From Basidiobolus meristosporus CBS 931.73 (taxonomy: Eukaryota > Basidiobolomycota > Basidiobolomycetes > Basidiobolales > Basidiobolaceae): DNA of 64,000 bases. Both the position numbers and the translations under genes were made by a program. This document shows, piece by piece, positions 11,030-23,744 of the stretch; the first letter of the stretch is position 1, and each line of letters starts with the position of its first letter. Location of the stretch: contig MCFE01000251.1 in NCBI GenBank assembly GCA_002104905.1, positions 1 to 64,000 on the forward strand, written 5' to 3'. A model generated the notes under the pieces. It was not told the DNA's origin, ran no database searches, and saw only the letters and a program-made list of their open reading frames with translations.

Positions 11030-12877
11030 AAGCTGATCAAGAGCAGGGACGTTGTATTTGAGGAAAATTCAGATCAGAAAGCCACAGAAATCATTGGCCA
11101 GCTGCCTGATGATGCAATCAACACAAATGAAGAAGATCCGTACCAAATCCAGCCAGAGATGGAAGATACTTCTACCAGTTCCAGATCAGAACAGATTATC
11201 CCAGTTAGGAGATCTACCAGAATAAGAAATGCCCTTGGATCCTGGTGGCAGACATCCAATGATCATGAAGAAGCTTATCTTGCCTTATGTGCCAAACCTC
11301 AGAATCTGGAACAGGCAATGCAAGGTCCAGATGCTACTAAGTGGCAATAAGCCATGCAGGAGGAGTACCAATCACTGATCAAGGCAAAAACGTGGGAACT
11401 GGTAGATTTACCAAATGGGAGAAAGCCAATAGGATGTAGATGGGTCTACAAGATCAAGATAACCTCAAATGGTGCTGTTGATAAGTACAAGGCTAGATTG
11501 GTAGCTAAAGGCTATTCCCAGATCCAGGGACTAGACTTTAAGGAAACATTTGCTCTGGTTGCCAAGTTTAACTCTATTAGGACAGTTCTAGCCCTGGCAG
11601 CTGTACACAGTCTAGATCTACACCAAATGGACGTCAAAACAGCCTTTCTAAATGGGGATTTGCAAGAAACTATATATATGGAGCAACCAGAAGGTTTTAC
11701 CGATCCAAAAAGCCCCCATAAGGTGTGCAAACTTAGAAAATTGTTGTATGGGCTTAAGCAGGCACCCAGAGCATGGTATAACAATATTGACACATATCTA
11801 GAGGAAATTGGGTTCTCTTGTAGCACTGCAGATCACAGTATATATGTGAAACAGCTCAAAAAGGGTGTGATCATCCTAGTTCTTTATGTGGACAACCTAA
11901 TTATAGCTACAAGTGATCAAGAGGCACTTAAACAGACAAAATCAGATCTCTTCAGCAAGTTTGAGATGAAAGATCTTGGAAAATTGAGCTATTTTCTTGG
12001 AATTGAGGTCAAATTTGACATACCTACGCAGAAAATTGTGCTGAATCAGTCTAAGTACATCAGGGACATTCTTAGACGCTTCAAAATGGAAAATTGCAAA
12101 CCTGCAGCAACCCCTATGGACAATAACCTGAAATTAAGCAAATCTCACCCAGTTATAGATGAAAACGGCTCAAATATGGACCAAAACTTTCCCTATCAAT
12201 CAATGGTTGGTAGCCCAATGTACATGATGGTATCTACATGTCCAGATATTGCAGTAGCAGTTGGAATAGTCAGTCAATTCATGTAGAATTATGGATCAGA
12301 TCAAATTGCAGCAGTTAAGCGGATTTTCAGATATCTACAAGGTACCATAAATATGGTACTGGAATACTCTGGAGCAGCTAATAGGCAAAAATTTGATGGT
12401 TATAGTGATTCAGATTGGGGTAGGGATTTGATTGACAGACACTCTACCACAGGCTATGTATTTCTTTATGCTGGTGCAGCTATTACTTGGAATTGCAAGA
12501 AACAACCAACTGTGGCACTATCTACAACTGAAGCCAAATATATGGCTGCATGTCAAGCAACTAAGGAGGCTATATGGCTACAAAAATTATTCAAAGACTT
12601 AGGTTTTAATTCAGGTGAACCAACATGTATTTACAAGGATAATCAAAGTTGTATTTCATTAGCTAGAAAGCCTACTAATCATGCCAGAACTAAGCACATT
12701 GATATACAGCATCACTTTGTGAGGGAAGCTGTAGAAAATAACTTAGTAGAGCTGGTTTACTGCCCAGCTGACAAAATGGTGGCAGACATATTGACAAAAC
12801 CACTAGCTAGGCCACAGTTTGAGATCCTTAGAGAGAAATTGGGATTAAGAAATTATTTAGTTGAGGGGGAGTGTTGA
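11030..12877 (+). pseudogene. Copia B1 polymerase region (RT-RNase H), 5'-truncated
   Basis: It starts in the linker after integrase (KLIKSRDVVFEE) and runs through RT (IGCRWVYKIK, HQMDVKTAFLNGDL, YGLKQAPRAWY) and copia RNase H (STTGYVFLYAG, ALSTTEAKYMAA, RTKHIDIQHHF, DILTKPL). Two premature stops relative to B2 are at 11348 (CAA to TAA) and 12284 (CAG to TAG). The RT catalytic box reads YVDN (11885-11896) instead of YVDD, as in B2. The last codons and stop TGA (12875-12877) run into the 3' LTR. Gag, protease and integrase are absent. Confidence 0.9.
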
Positions 12878-13240
12878 AATATTGGACTATTTGGTATCAT
12901 TCAGCAGCTAAAAATTTACTTAACAATTCTAGGCTAGTCTTAGTCACTGTAGGACTCATTTACTGCCTTAACTTTGCCACTTTCTCCAGATATATGATCT
13001 TATGATTATTCCCCTATAGTCAGGATCAAATTAGCACTATTACCAAACATTATGTACTAACCCTGAAACTGTTACAGAATGCTCCTGAATATTGAGAAAC
13101 CCTCCCTACTTAGTGTTGCAGCTGTATTACTTCTACAAAGGTATAAATACTGAGCTTCTTTATGAATAAACAACAGTTCAACTATTATCACTATTTCTTG
13201 ATAAGTTCCTTATATCCAAATCACTTCTTAAATTGCAACA
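12872..13240 (+). repeat. 3' LTR of copia B1
   Basis: A 369-bp LTR from TGTTGAAATATTGG to AATTGCAACA, matching 25966-26334 in reverse. It is preceded by the purine-rich TTGAGGGGGAG polypurine tract and contains GTATAAATACTG near 13141. Plavaka-like copy P2 begins right after it. Confidence 0.9.
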
Positions 13241-16199
13241 TTCCCTATATAGTTTGAACCAAAAAAAACTATGACCTCCTGCTTACCAACATCTACAAAC
13301 ATGCCTACCTGCCACAATTGACATACTTCTATCACCTCAACTTTATGGCATTTTAGTGTGCTACTTATAAAGTTGCCATAAATCTTATATTGCTGGTAAC
13401 ATATCCATCTTGAAGATATATGCTTGGTTGCCACCACTTTTGCTATGAATACCTCCTCAATATCTGCAAAGAACTTCTTACTATTTAGCCATTATATTCC
13501 TTCTCCCTGCTGGATTCTAGTCCTCCTGATAGGTGCATTTTGGCTCTTGTTTGTGTGAATTCTGACCTGAATGGTGTAAAAGTTGGCTTGTAACCAAGAG
13601 AAACCTGGCATTTATTGGCAGAGTTTTCCTAATAAAAATTAATTGATTGTTGCACCCAACCCAACTTTGCATTACTTAACTGGTTACCCACATATTGAGG
13701 CTGCTTAGCTTCTTAATTCCATAAGCATAGGTGTCTCCATGTGCACCTCTGTCCTCAGTATTTCCAACTCTTCCTGGCTGTCCTCCATCTGCCAACTCAT
13801 CACATCCTTAGCAGATTTGAAGGTACTTTGGTAGTACCTGCAACTTGACTCATCTTACTATATCCCCACACATCTGCACCAAAACAAACTCACAAAAAGT
13901 GAAGCAAGGCCTATTTTTTTCCACACACCAAGCAAGATAGAATAGAGAAAGGATACACTAGCAGCAGATATCTTTACATTCAGCTTTATGTTTGTAGTTC
14001 TTGCTGCTCAAATCCTGTTGCAAACCCCTTGCACAGAGCATTACATATGTCAAGTTGGCATAGGTGATCTGCATCAGGATAAATATTCCTACAATGTTGG
14101 CATATGACTCCTAATGCTGTAAATGTGCACTTTGTATAAATGGCTTCAGAAGGACATGTGATTTAATAGATATCCAGTTGAACTTGTCCTTGCACTTGTA
14201 TTGTTGCAAATGCATATGGATCTTGATTGGAGCCTGTGAGAAGTACCTAGGGTAGCAGATACACTGTAATATCTTGCCAATTCATTCACATTTCTATAGT
14301 ATCTCAAAGGGCTCATTTAGCCTAAAATACCTCATGTACATCTTGGTCATCAGTATAGGAATATTATTGACAAGCAAATGCATTGCTCCCTGTGCAAAGC
14401 TTTTGCTATTACAGATACCTACTATCTTAAGTATCTCAGTTTTCCAGTTAACTCCATATTTTGGTCAATGACTTATAGCTTACAAACTTGGGCTGCAATT
14501 TCATGCAGACTTCTGTATGTCTCTTTGCACAATGATGATGTTCTTAGTGTTGGTGTTTGGGTTATATTAATGTGAGTGAGTTATGGAGTAAGTCCCCTGG
14601 ATCTCACACATTTGACAGCAATACCATTCATTGTACCCAGAAAAGGTGGCTATCTTGCTGATGGCTGTGATATCTCCAATGCAAATAATGATATATGCTT
14701 TGACATGATGGCCATTTACTGTTATCCTGCTGGAAAGCACACAAATTCATCCAGTAGTGGATACAGGTAGCATTCAGGTTGAACAGTGATTTAGGCCCAG
14801 ATACCAGTGAGACTGCCATCAGATTTCTGTTCTGATACCAAAAGACAGACAGTGGATACAGGTTATTAAGAGTCAGTGGCTGGCAGGACTGGGTGATGGT
14901 GTACTTGCTCAATGAGAATCCATCAAGTGCTAAGGCAAAGGCATGGCTATACATACCTTACAGGTAGCCCTTCCTTCTTAACTGTCTATCAGGTTTGCCA
15001 TCAAATATATCAGATGTGTTTCACTTGATTGATACTCAGTGTGGTATTTTATAGCTTCACATTATCTATAGGACTGCATGAGCTTCTTTAGATGGGGTAT
15101 TACCAGAACATATTCAGAATATGAGCAATATTCTTCCCAAATGGTGGTGGATCCCTGACAAGTTAGATACCTTGCAATGGTGGCAATTTAGGATATGAAT
15201 GCCATGCAAAAGTTAACATATGCTGGAATCAGGACAGTCTCTGGGTTTAATGTTGACAGCTGCATGAGAGTTGTCCATTTTTTCCATGTGCATGGTAAGT
15301 GCATCCCAGAATAATTTTGGCAAGAAGTAGTAGTAATTTCTCAAAGCCCCCACTACTCATAGTAGTGGTAGCATGGCACATCTCTAGCTATCACATCACA
15401 TCATTCAGCAGTAAATGGATCACTGGGCTCACTGGACTCTTTAAGTATCCTTGGCATTTTTTTCCACATGTGTTGTCTCATTGCATAATGGATATTGCCT
15501 GGCTCATGCAAGGTACTGTTGCTAGGGAAGATAGGCCCACAATCCATGAGCATGCCTGCTTCTTCAGGGCTATCACTCTCCATGCTATATTCAAAAGACT
15601 AGGGTGAGCCTAAAGGTGTTACAAGCCTACCAGACTAGGTTTGTGGAAGGTGACAAGTATGGCCAGGTGCCATTATTGAAATATCAAGTGGCCAGCAAGA
15701 TTTTGTTGGTACAGTGGTGACTGGTGAATGGTCTAATATGACTTGTGTGGCAATACACTAGCTGTGATCCTTGCAATACTTCCTATGCTGTCTATATGCT
15801 TCATGGCTGAGAGGCTTGTTACAATAGCCACATGGTCTTTTTCCTCTTCTCTTACAGTGTTGCATCAAAGTAGCCTTGTCCATGGGGTAAACAATTTGAC
15901 ACTCAACAACATAACACCATTATATCATTTTTTGTCAAAACTCATGTGAATTTAAGTCAGTCTTGTATTTGTGACAGTGCACTTACATGAATGTAAGACT
16001 TAATGATGACTTTCCATAGCAAGCATTATAAATAAAGTTGTGGCACCACATACACATGTATATGTAACACCATTTTGCCTTAGGTTTGACTCACATCCAT
16101 ATATATGCCACCAAAAATAAAGCAAAGTTGTCTGGTTCCCAACCAAAACCCACTGCTGACAGTAGAAGTAGAACAGTTGGTCAACAGCATGCGTCAACA
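13241..16199 (-). pseudogene. Tnp2/Plavaka-like transposase relic (copy P2)
   Basis: The longest relic of this transposase. On the minus strand, pieces are spread over several frames. N-terminal-side pieces near 15400-15600 include MESDSPEEAG and YAMRQHMWKKMPRI. Then come the LYPLLDEF-like, GDI and CCQMCEIQGTYSITHSH motifs (14570-14830), an AMHLLVNNIP segment near 14375, a possible zinc motif CQHC...DADHLCQL (~14040-14110), and IEEVFIAKVVATKHISSRW near 13400-13470. Order and motifs agree with P1 and P3. AMHLLVNNI fits the 'D.MH...N' region of Tnp2-type enzymes. No functional frame remains. Confidence 0.5.
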
Positions 16200-17314
16200 T
16201 CTAGAGTAACCAGCAGGGTTACACCCAAAAAAGGCCCTGTGCATCAATAAGGCAATTAGGAACAGTAGCAATAGGATAGATGTAATGGCCCAGAGAAATC
16301 AGGAAATAGTCCAGAAGCAGGATGAGTGGATAAAAGGTGTTGAGCACTCAATCTCCTTGGTGGAGAAAGCAGTATCTTTGCAGTAAAGAAGGAACTTAAG
16401 TAGCTGAATCTCACAGCCAAGGGCTTAGCCATTTCCAAATGTAACTGTCATGATCACATGACCACCATGAACACCCATGCCAAGTTTCAGCTTCCTAGCT
16501 CAATTTCTAAGAGATTCCTTCTGGAACCTTCTACCACCTTCCAGAAAGTTCCTGTCCATTCCAAACAATTGTTACACAATGGAACATTCCATGAAAGCTT
16601 CCCATTGTATTTTTCATAGTTTAGTACCATATATGGAAATACTAGGTCACATAACTTAGTTACATGATTAGGTGACCCAACTCCTTTCTTCATCCGGTTT
16701 CAGTGCCGTGTCATCTATGTTATTATCCCCAGCATCATTGCTGTGCCTCACCCCACAACCCCATTAGTATTAGCCAATATCTCTTGGCATCAGTATAGCC
16801 AAAAAGTATATATAGTCTTATCCCCCCTTAAGTATTCCTCAGTCTGATAAACCCAGGTCTTGAATAAACAGCCTTGCCTTGAATCCTGTCTTGCCTTGTC
16901 GGTCCACACCTAAGTCCTTTCCTGCCATGCCTAGCTTTTCCTCCTGCCTTGTGTCTATTCATAACAGTAACAACAGAGCAACACTACACAGTCTTTGAAA
17001 CACAACAACAGCACCCAACAATAAAGCTGGCACAAAAATCTATTACTGCATGGGAGGGAGAAAATGTGATGTGTATATAAAAGCCTAAAATTAAATGACA
17101 TTGCAGATCTGCAAAGCTGCTGAGTGCAATAAAGAAGAGCAGGCTAATACTGAAGAGGCTATCAGAAGTCAAGCAAGCCTACACCTTAAGGCCAGCATAC
17201 CATGAGACCATCAGGAGCTCAAGGCCAAGCAGAATGTGCTTGACCTGTTCCATGAGCATTATCCTGGATTCAAGCAAGCAAATGGATTTTAGGCCAGTAT
17301 TGGTATGCTAAGAT
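16200..17314 (+). pseudogene. Plavaka-unit second gene, copy P2, part 1
   Basis: It corresponds to P1 4245-5020: QKNQEIVQKQDEW-like coiled coil (16290-16340), the SQPR-F-N stretch, the PW.GENV segment near 17048 and the HEHYPGFKQANGF segment near 17258. It is split by a solo LTR at 16446-16966 and then by the Harbinger-like element at 17318. Removing those insertions restores collinearity with P1, so the gene was one piece before they landed. Confidence 0.6.
16446..16966 (+). repeat. Solo LTR, 521 bp, gypsy-like
   Basis: It begins TGTCATGATCACATG and ends TTCATAACA, flanked on both sides by GTAAC (16441-16445 and 16967-16971). The uninterrupted site is visible in copy P1 (AATGTAACAGCAGAGG near 4650). 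It contains a TATA-like AGTATATATAGTC near 16806 and AATAAACAG near 16863. No internal element region is present, so it is the product of LTR-LTR recombination. It is unlike the other LTRs in the window. Confidence 0.88.
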
Positions 17315-18125
17315 AGTAGATTTGTTCCATCTTACCATGCCAGGGTGTGCAGCACAATCCACAGTCTTTAAGAACAATTAGGTGCAATATTGTAGCTACC
17401 AGTAAGCAGGATTGCTCTTGGACAATTTTGCCCCATGTGGGATGATATTGCACACTATGGCACAATCTGACACAATGAGGTTGGCACAAATGATTGCGCC
17501 CACTTGTAATGTTTGCATCACGTGCGCAACTGAATACTGCTATTATGCTAGGTAAAATCTGGTATCTTGATATGTTTCTTTAATATAAATGGAAATAGAT
17601 GCGTATCACACTATAAACTCCACTGATACTTACCATTTTGGTTACCATCACTCTAATTGCATGCTAACTCAGTGGTTAATTGATCCAAAAGTATCTTGAA
17701 GCTGTCAGCCCCCAATTGGCTCTTTGACCAATACACAAGCTACCTGATTTGCCATCAAATATCCCATTTTGCCCATCAAGCAAGTAAATCCCCAATCCTA
17801 GTGATAGGACAAGGTGTCATAGCTAGCATGCAACCAATTGTTTAGGTGCAAATCAGATCAAATGGCTGCACTGGTGCCACAGATGATGTATACATATGCT
17901 GGGTGTTTATTCACAGGGGTCCTGTCTGAAATGCAAGACAACCTTGGTAATGCTTACATCAAAAATTTAGTGATCACTGATTTGTAATGGCTTGATGCAG
18001 ACTGCAAAAAAAATGTGCTGTGTAGATCACTACAAATAATAGCAATTGAATGCAATTGGATCATCCTTTCCTAGGTTTTTTTCTCACAGGGATTACTACT
18101 GAAGCATTTGGTAGTGATTCACTTT

Positions 18126-18801
18126 TCACACCTTACTACTTTCTTGTTGACTATCCTCTTGGCTACTTGTGTATTTGTAGTCAGTAATTTGCCTCCTAGT
18201 TGATGAGTGCAATGCTGCAGCTTGGCCGTGCTGAATTGCTCCGGATGATGCAACTGAGCTAGCCTGCAGTGTTGTGTGCTGACATGTTCTTATACTTGCT
18301 AAAGGCTCTGGTGGTGGAGGCACTTCATGTGGATCATCATCAGTCAGTTCACCAGAAGAAACTTGATGATGGTCAGGTGTAATGGCACACGCAGATGTGA
18401 CTTGATGCGTTGGTATGGCCCTTGACTGAGTTTGATGTGATGCTGCTTGTTGATGCAACTTGGCCCGCTCCAATGAACTCATGTCTTTTTGAGCAGTTTG
18501 ACAAGCTCTGGTGGTTTTGCTCTGAAGCGTGCAAGTTGACCCAATATGTGTTGACTCAATGCAGAGCACCCTTGTGAAGGGTGTTGGCGTAGTTTAGACT
18601 GACATGCACCGGCATGCTGAAGTTGCAAGGGATGGTAGGGAATCCAGCAAGGCATGCTGGTGTAATCTAGACAATCTTGCTTGCAGTCTGTATTCTTCCT
18701 CTTGAAGCTCACCTTCTGATTCCTCAAGGTATTCACCTGCCCTCTGTCTAATACTTTGGAACTGTTGGCTGGATGAGTCCTGTGTATATTGCTCTTAGAA
18801 G
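18126..18801 (-). pseudogene. Second ORF of the Harbinger-like element, distal part
   Basis: Frames on the minus strand join over two apparent frameshifts. One piece has charged, glutamine-rich helical sequence (SIRQRAGEYLEE and LQEEEYRLQARLSRL), probably a coiled coil. The last frame (18126-18569, 147 codons) is polar, with HQQAASHQTQSRAIPTHQ and DDDPHEVPPPPEP. It is separated from its upstream part (23745-24288) by the gypsy insertion. PIF/Harbinger elements usually carry a second, Myb/SANT-like gene, but I see no tryptophan pattern that would prove this here. Confidence 0.45.
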
Positions 18802-19169
18802 TGTTACAAGTCTTGGTATAAGAGTTGTAGAGGAATAGGGAGTTTAGCTAGTATTGTATTCACTAAAACTTGAACTGATTTTTATTGAGGTTCCAGCAGC
18901 TCCTTATATACATTTTGCCAGATCAATTGCTGACTAATTGTATTTCCTAATGTAGGTTGTGGCTGATGACTCATTTGATTGCATCATCATCACCCAATAA
19001 GATCCTACTTAATATATCTATTTCTGTCTGATAAGGATCTGCTGATTCATTTGCTGACTAATGCTACTGATTTCATAGATAATACTGATATACTGATAAC
19101 CTAAACATATACTAATTGATTTGACTAAAAACTGATCTAACTTAAACATTCAAGCGGCAGATCATAACA
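18802..19169 (-). repeat. gypsy-1 3' LTR
   Basis: A 368-bp LTR, TGTTACAAGTC to ATCATAACA on the plus strand. In element orientation it is the 3' LTR. It appears identical to 23373-23740. Confidence 0.95.
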
Positions 19170-19179
19170 TTCTCCCCTA

Positions 19180-22100
19180 CTAAAGTTGAGAGGGTTCTCC
19201 TGAATCTCTTTTCTTGTGATACCAATATCTTGATGGTTCAGTATTATCAGCAAGTCTTGCAAGCTTGAGTCTGTCCCTATGCACTAAGTCTTCCCGGATA
19301 TTACCTTGCTTGTCCACCAGTTGGTAAGTTGCAAATGGACATTCTCTGATGATCTTGAATGGTCCTGTCCATTGTGGCTCAAACTTCTTCCGAGTGTTGT
19401 TTCTTAGCAATACAAAGTTCCCAACTGTCAATGCTTCTGGTGCTATAGTCTTATCAAATCTCTGCTTCATCTTTTCTGCACTTTGAGATACTTTGGTCTG
19501 TGCCTCTTGACGTCTTTGTTCCAGTTGCTGGTGTCTACTTGGCTGACTAAGTTCATCTTCTAAGGCATCTGTAAGCTTGGGTTGTGTGAGATCTCCTGGA
19601 ATCCTAGGTTCACATCCATAAACTAAGTAAAATGGTGATTGCTGGGTGGTGTTGTGTACTCTGACTCTGCATGCAAAGAGTGCTTGGTCTATATACTCAT
19701 CCCATCTACTGACAACTCCATTTGCATACTTAGTCAGCATTTTTCCAAATAATCCATTAAACCGCTCAGTGACTCCATTAGTTCTGGGGTGATATGCCGA
19801 GGTTTTCAAGTGTCTGATCTGCTGCATTTCCAGGTAAGCCTCTAATGTCTTTGCCATAAAGTTTGCACCTCTATCGGATAAGATCTCCACAGGGCATCCA
19901 AACTTCATCAGGATCTCATGGTAAATGAAACTTGCAACTTCTTGTTCACTGGCTATTGGTACGGCTTTAGCAACTGGCCATTTAGTGGCATGGTCAATAG
20001 CTACTAGGATCCAACGGTTACATTTCCTGGTAGTTGGCAGTCTTCCAATAAAGTCAATTCCCCATCTCTCAAATGGTCTGACAGGCTCCAAAGGGAAGAG
20101 TTCGGCAATTCTTTGTGGCTGGCCCTGATTGATTTGGCAGTTTGGGCATGTTTTCACTAGCTTCTCAATATCTTGTTTCATTCTGGGCCACCATGCTCTG
20201 GCTTTCACAAGGCTATAGGTTCCTTCAATCCCAAGATGTCCATATCCATTGTGTAGCTTATGTATTAAATCCAGGCGAGCAACATAAGGACAATAGGCAA
20301 TAGGGCTTCCATCAACAATTCGGTAGAGTGTTTCATCCTGTACAACAAATTTGCTGGCTTCATCCCGGATTATCTTCTTGATATCTTCATCCACCTCATT
20401 AGGAATGGCTTGGTCCTCCAAGTACTTTGGTAATAGGCTAGGCCAATCTGATTCATGCACCAAGTTGAGTTGTGCAACTTGATCTAATCTTGATAAGGCA
20501 TCAGCAACCGTGTTGTTTTTTCCAGGGCAGTAGACAATCTCCAGGTCAAATTGCTGAATGTATTCACTCCATCTTGTCATTCTTCTAGAGAGTACCTTCT
20601 GAGTAAATATATACTTGAGGGAGGCATGATCAGTCTTCACAGTGCATTTGACTCCTTCAATATAGCATCTCCATGTCTTCAAACAGTGTATTATAGCAAG
20701 CATCTCCTTCTCATGGACTGGATAGTTTTGTTCTGCTGAGTTCAGTTTCTTGGATTCAAAGGCAACAGGGTAGTCCTTTCCCTCGTGTTCTTGGCTCAGC
20801 ACTCCACCAATTGCATAATCTGAAGCATCTGTGCATAGAGTGAACTCTTTTCTGAAGTCTGGTATTCTTAAGCTTGGCAACTTAGCAAGTTCATTCTTTA
20901 GCGTCTGGAAGGCAGTCTCACAAGCTATGTCCCACTTGTAGGTATTGTCTTTCTTGAGGATATCAGTTAAAGGGGCTGCAATACTTGCAAATGACTTGAC
21001 AAATCTCCGATAATAGGAAACCATTCCAAGGAAGGATCTGAGTTCTGATATGCTATGGGGCTGCTTCAAATTCTTGATTACTTCCACCTTCTTGGGGTCT
21101 AAGGTTACTCCTGTGCTAGTCACTATGTGTCCCAGATATTCTACGTGTTCCTTGAAGAATTCACACTTGGCTAGCTTGCCATATAGCTTGTTCTCTCTTA
21201 GTTTCTTCAACACCTTTTCAATGTGTACCATGTGATCCTTTTCTGTCTTGCTGTATATCAATATGTCATCCAGGTAGATTATCACAAACTTGTCTAAGTA
21301 CTCCTGAAAGACAGTCTGCATCAGCGTCATGAATGTTGCAGGGGCATTAGTGAGGCCAAAACTCATAACTAAGTACTCGTAATGTCCATATCTGGTCCTG
21401 AATGCTGTCTTAGGGATATCTTCTGGTTTTACCCTAATCTGGTTGTATCCTGACATGAGGTCAATCTTGCTGAAAATAGTGGCTCCATTAAGTTGGTCTA
21501 AAAGCTCATCAATCCGAGGTATGGGGTACTTATTCTTGACGGTAACTGAGTTCAGGGCTCTGTAGTCAATGCACATCCTAAGTGTTCCATCCTTCTTTTT
21601 CACAAAAAGCACTGGTGCTCCCCAGGGTGACTTGCTGGGCCTGATGTATCCTTGCTCCAATAGCTGATCAATTTGTCTCTTCATTTCCTCCAATTCCAAT
21701 GGACTCATTCTGTAAGGTGTCTTGCTTACTGGAGGGCTATCTCCTGTGTCAATGGCATGATCCACGTCTCTGACTGGTGGTAGGCTTACAAGCTCATCTG
21801 GAAACACGTCTGAGTATTTCTTCAAGAGAGTCTGGACCTGCTGGGGTGCTGGGGTAGAGGAATCCTCCTGTAATACCGCCATGAGGAACATCTCGGTACC
21901 TTTTCTAAGTGCTCTACAGAACTGGGTCTTGCTAAGTTCACTTGTCTCACACACACTGGAATTGACCAAGTTGAAATCCAGCCTGGCAGGTAATAGCTCA
22001 TAGGTCTTGTTGTCTTTTTGGATCTGAGTAGCATGGGTTCTCCAGTTGATTGATGGATTACGACAAAATAGCCAGGTTTTTCCAAGTACAAGGTCAAACT

Positions 22101-23313
22101 TGCAGTTCCCAAATATATAAGCCTGTAGGTCTTCTTCATAGTCATTGATCTTCATTCTTACTGGCTGGGTAATACGGTTGATTATGTGGGAGTTCCCATC
22201 AGCTGTGGAGACTGAAGTTGATTTGGTAGGTTCCGAGTTGATTCCAGCTTTCAAAGCAAATTGCTCTGACATGTACTCATGCGATGCTCCTGAGTCAATC
22301 ATGATCTTGGCAGGTACTCCATTGATTGCTCCATTCAGGTACAATAACTTCCCTGAGTTTGAAGTCATTTGGGACAAGTACTCTTCTGTCATATGGAAGG
22401 TGAGTTCCGAGTCTTCTTCAAGCTCATCTTCCTCATTATTGTGTTCATGGGACTCAATATGGTTGAAGGTTCTTGTTGGCTGGTGTCCATTTCTTCTCTG
22501 AGGGCAGTACTTTGCAATATGTCCCTGCTGGTGGCAATTGAAGCAAAGTCCTCTCTTCTTGCATTCTTCTGAGGAGGGATTCTTCTGCATAGCGTCTATT
22601 TCCATTGGTACTGCTTCTGATTGTCTTCTTTCATAATGATTATAGCCTTTTTGATTAGTCACTGTAGGCTTCCCAACTCCAAACATAGCTGAGTCATAGT
22701 CAATGGCAATCTTGATGGCTTCTTCAATAGTCTGAGGTCTTCGGTAATTGACTTCCTTGCGAGTTCTTTCTTTCAACCCATCAATAAAGTATTCAACTTG
22801 ATCCAAGGGGTCCATTCTTTCAATTTGTCCAAGTAGACATCTGTACTCATAGATGTATTCTTGTACCATTCCTTTCTGTCTGAGTGTCTTTAACTTCCTT
22901 CTTAGTAGTGTCTGCTGGTGTGGAGGTTCAAAAGCATCCTGAATTTCCGACACAAACTCATCCCAGGTAGAGATTGTAGAGCATCCCATCATAGTAGCTG
23001 ACCTGATCTTGTTGTGGTACCACTGTAAAGCTGCATCTGCCAGGTAAGAAGCTGCATAATGCAACTTGCTCTCTGGAGCAATTCCTTTAGCTTTAAAAGC
23101 TTCTTCAATCTGAAAGAGCCAAGTTCCCAGGTTTTCATTGACTCTGCCATGGTACCGGTTGACCTTCACACTAAAGTTGCTCTTGACAGGGCTTTGCTGG
23201 CTCTGAGCCATGGTAGTCATTCCTTGTTGCTGTTGGCTGAGGATCTGGAGTAGCTGTTGCTGTTGAGCCAGGATTTGCTGCATGGCATTCTTCCATTCTT
23301 GATTATCCGACAT
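19180..23313 (-). CDS. Gag-Pol polyprotein of gypsy-1 (1,377 aa)
   Basis: A single fused Gag-Pol with no frameshift. Residues 1-50 are glutamine-rich. A retrotransposon Gag domain spans ~60-215. A CCHC knuckle ([14 protein letters not shown]) lies near 255-270 and the protease motif MIDSGAS near 335-342. RT covers ~510-730 with YLDDILIYS near 680. RNase H has TDAS near 823. Integrase begins with an HHCC zinc domain (~1015-1055), followed by catalytic Asp near 1083 (GIDFIG), Asp near 1144 (ILSDRGAN) and Glu near 1183 (TERFNG). The C-terminus has a basic GPFK-type tail and no recognisable chromodomain. All catalytic residues I can check are present. The leader between LTR and ATG is ~59 nt. Confidence 0.97.
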   Translation of the reverse strand: MSDNQEWKNAMQQILAQQQQLLQILSQQQQGMTTMAQSQQSPVKSNFSVKVNRYHGRVNENLGTWLFQIEEAFKAKGIAPESKLHYAASYLADAALQWYHNKIRSATMMGCSTISTWDEFVSEIQDAFEPPHQQTLLRRKLKTLRQKGMVQEYIYEYRCLLGQIERMDPLDQVEYFIDGLKERTRKEVNYRRPQTIEEAIKIAIDYDSAMFGVGKPTVTNQKGYNHYERRQSEAVPMEIDAMQKNPSSEECKKRGLCFNCHQQGHIAKYCPQRRNGHQPTRTFNHIESHEHNNEEDELEEDSELTFHMTEEYLSQMTSNSGKLLYLNGAINGVPAKIMIDSGASHEYMSEQFALKAGINSEPTKSTSVSTADGNSHIINRITQPVRMKINDYEEDLQAYIFGNCKFDLVLGKTWLFCRNPSINWRTHATQIQKDNKTYELLPARLDFNLVNSSVCETSELSKTQFCRALRKGTEMFLMAVLQEDSSTPAPQQVQTLLKKYSDVFPDELVSLPPVRDVDHAIDTGDSPPVSKTPYRMSPLELEEMKRQIDQLLEQGYIRPSKSPWGAPVLFVKKKDGTLRMCIDYRALNSVTVKNKYPIPRIDELLDQLNGATIFSKIDLMSGYNQIRVKPEDIPKTAFRTRYGHYEYLVMSFGLTNAPATFMTLMQTVFQEYLDKFVIIYLDDILIYSKTEKDHMVHIEKVLKKLRENKLYGKLAKCEFFKEHVEYLGHIVTSTGVTLDPKKVEVIKNLKQPHSISELRSFLGMVSYYRRFVKSFASIAAPLTDILKKDNTYKWDIACETAFQTLKNELAKLPSLRIPDFRKEFTLCTDASDYAIGGVLSQEHEGKDYPVAFESKKLNSAEQNYPVHEKEMLAIIHCLKTWRCYIEGVKCTVKTDHASLKYIFTQKVLSRRMTRWSEYIQQFDLEIVYCPGKNNTVADALSRLDQVAQLNLVHESDWPSLLPKYLEDQAIPNEVDEDIKKIIRDEASKFVVQDETLYRIVDGSPIAYCPYVARLDLIHKLHNGYGHLGIEGTYSLVKARAWWPRMKQDIEKLVKTCPNCQINQGQPQRIAELFPLEPVRPFERWGIDFIGRLPTTRKCNRWILVAIDHATKWPVAKAVPIASEQEVASFIYHEILMKFGCPVEILSDRGANFMAKTLEAYLEMQQIRHLKTSAYHPRTNGVTERFNGLFGKMLTKYANGVVSRWDEYIDQALFACRVRVHNTTQQSPFYLVYGCEPRIPGDLTQPKLTDALEDELSQPSRHQQLEQRRQEAQTKVSQSAEKMKQRFDKTIAPEALTVGNFVLLRNNTRKKFEPQWTGPFKIIRECPFATYQLVDKQGNIREDLVHRDRLKLARLADNTEPSRYWYHKKRDSGEPSQL

Positions 23314-23353
23314 CTTGAGGGTGGTTTCTTCTTTTCTTCAGGAGGGAGGTTTC

Positions 23354-23371
23354 TGGTTATCGCTGCTACCA
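23354..23371 (-). other. gypsy-1 primer-binding site (candidate)
   Basis: On the minus strand, one base after the 5' LTR, the sequence is TGGTAGCAGCGATAACC. It begins with the TGG expected to pair with a tRNA 3' CCA. I cannot assign the tRNA. Comparison with tRNA 3' ends from the same genome would settle it. Confidence 0.5.
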
Positions 23372-23372
23372 A

Positions 23373-23740
23373 TGTTACAAGTCTTGGTATAAGAGTTGTA
23401 GAGGAATAGGGAGTTTAGCTAGTATTGTATTCACTAAAACTTGAACTGATTTTTATTGAGGTTCCAGCAGCTCCTTATATACATTTTGCCAGATCAATTG
23501 CTGACTAATTGTATTTCCTAATGTAGGTTGTGGCTGATGACTCATTTGATTGCATCATCATCACCCAATAAGATCCTACTTAATATATCTATTTCTGTCT
23601 GATAAGGATCTGCTGATTCATTTGCTGACTAATGCTACTGATTTCATAGATAATACTGATATACTGATAACCTAAACATATACTAATTGATTTGACTAAA
23701 AACTGATCTAACTTAAACATTCAAGCGGCAGATCATAACA
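23373..23740 (-). repeat. gypsy-1 5' LTR
   Basis: The 368-bp partner of 18802-19169, with no difference seen. In element orientation this is the promoter-bearing LTR upstream of the Gag-Pol start at 23313. Confidence 0.95.
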
Positions 23741-23744
23741 GAAG

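Larger units (their letters stand above)
18802..23740 (-). mobile_element. Intact Ty3/gypsy retrotransposon (gypsy-1)
   Basis: A 4,939-bp minus-strand element with two 368-bp LTRs that look identical base for base when read side by side, flanked by GAAG on both sides (18798-18801 and 23741-23744). It has one uninterrupted Gag-Pol frame, a polypurine tract (minus strand AGTAGGGGAGAA, next to 19169) and a candidate primer site (23354-23371). Identical LTRs plus an open frame point to a very recent insertion and possible activity. Confidence 0.95.

Noticed and set aside
22145-22501. Plus-strand frames within gypsy-1
   Set aside because: They are antisense shadows of the intact Gag-Pol and have no family features.
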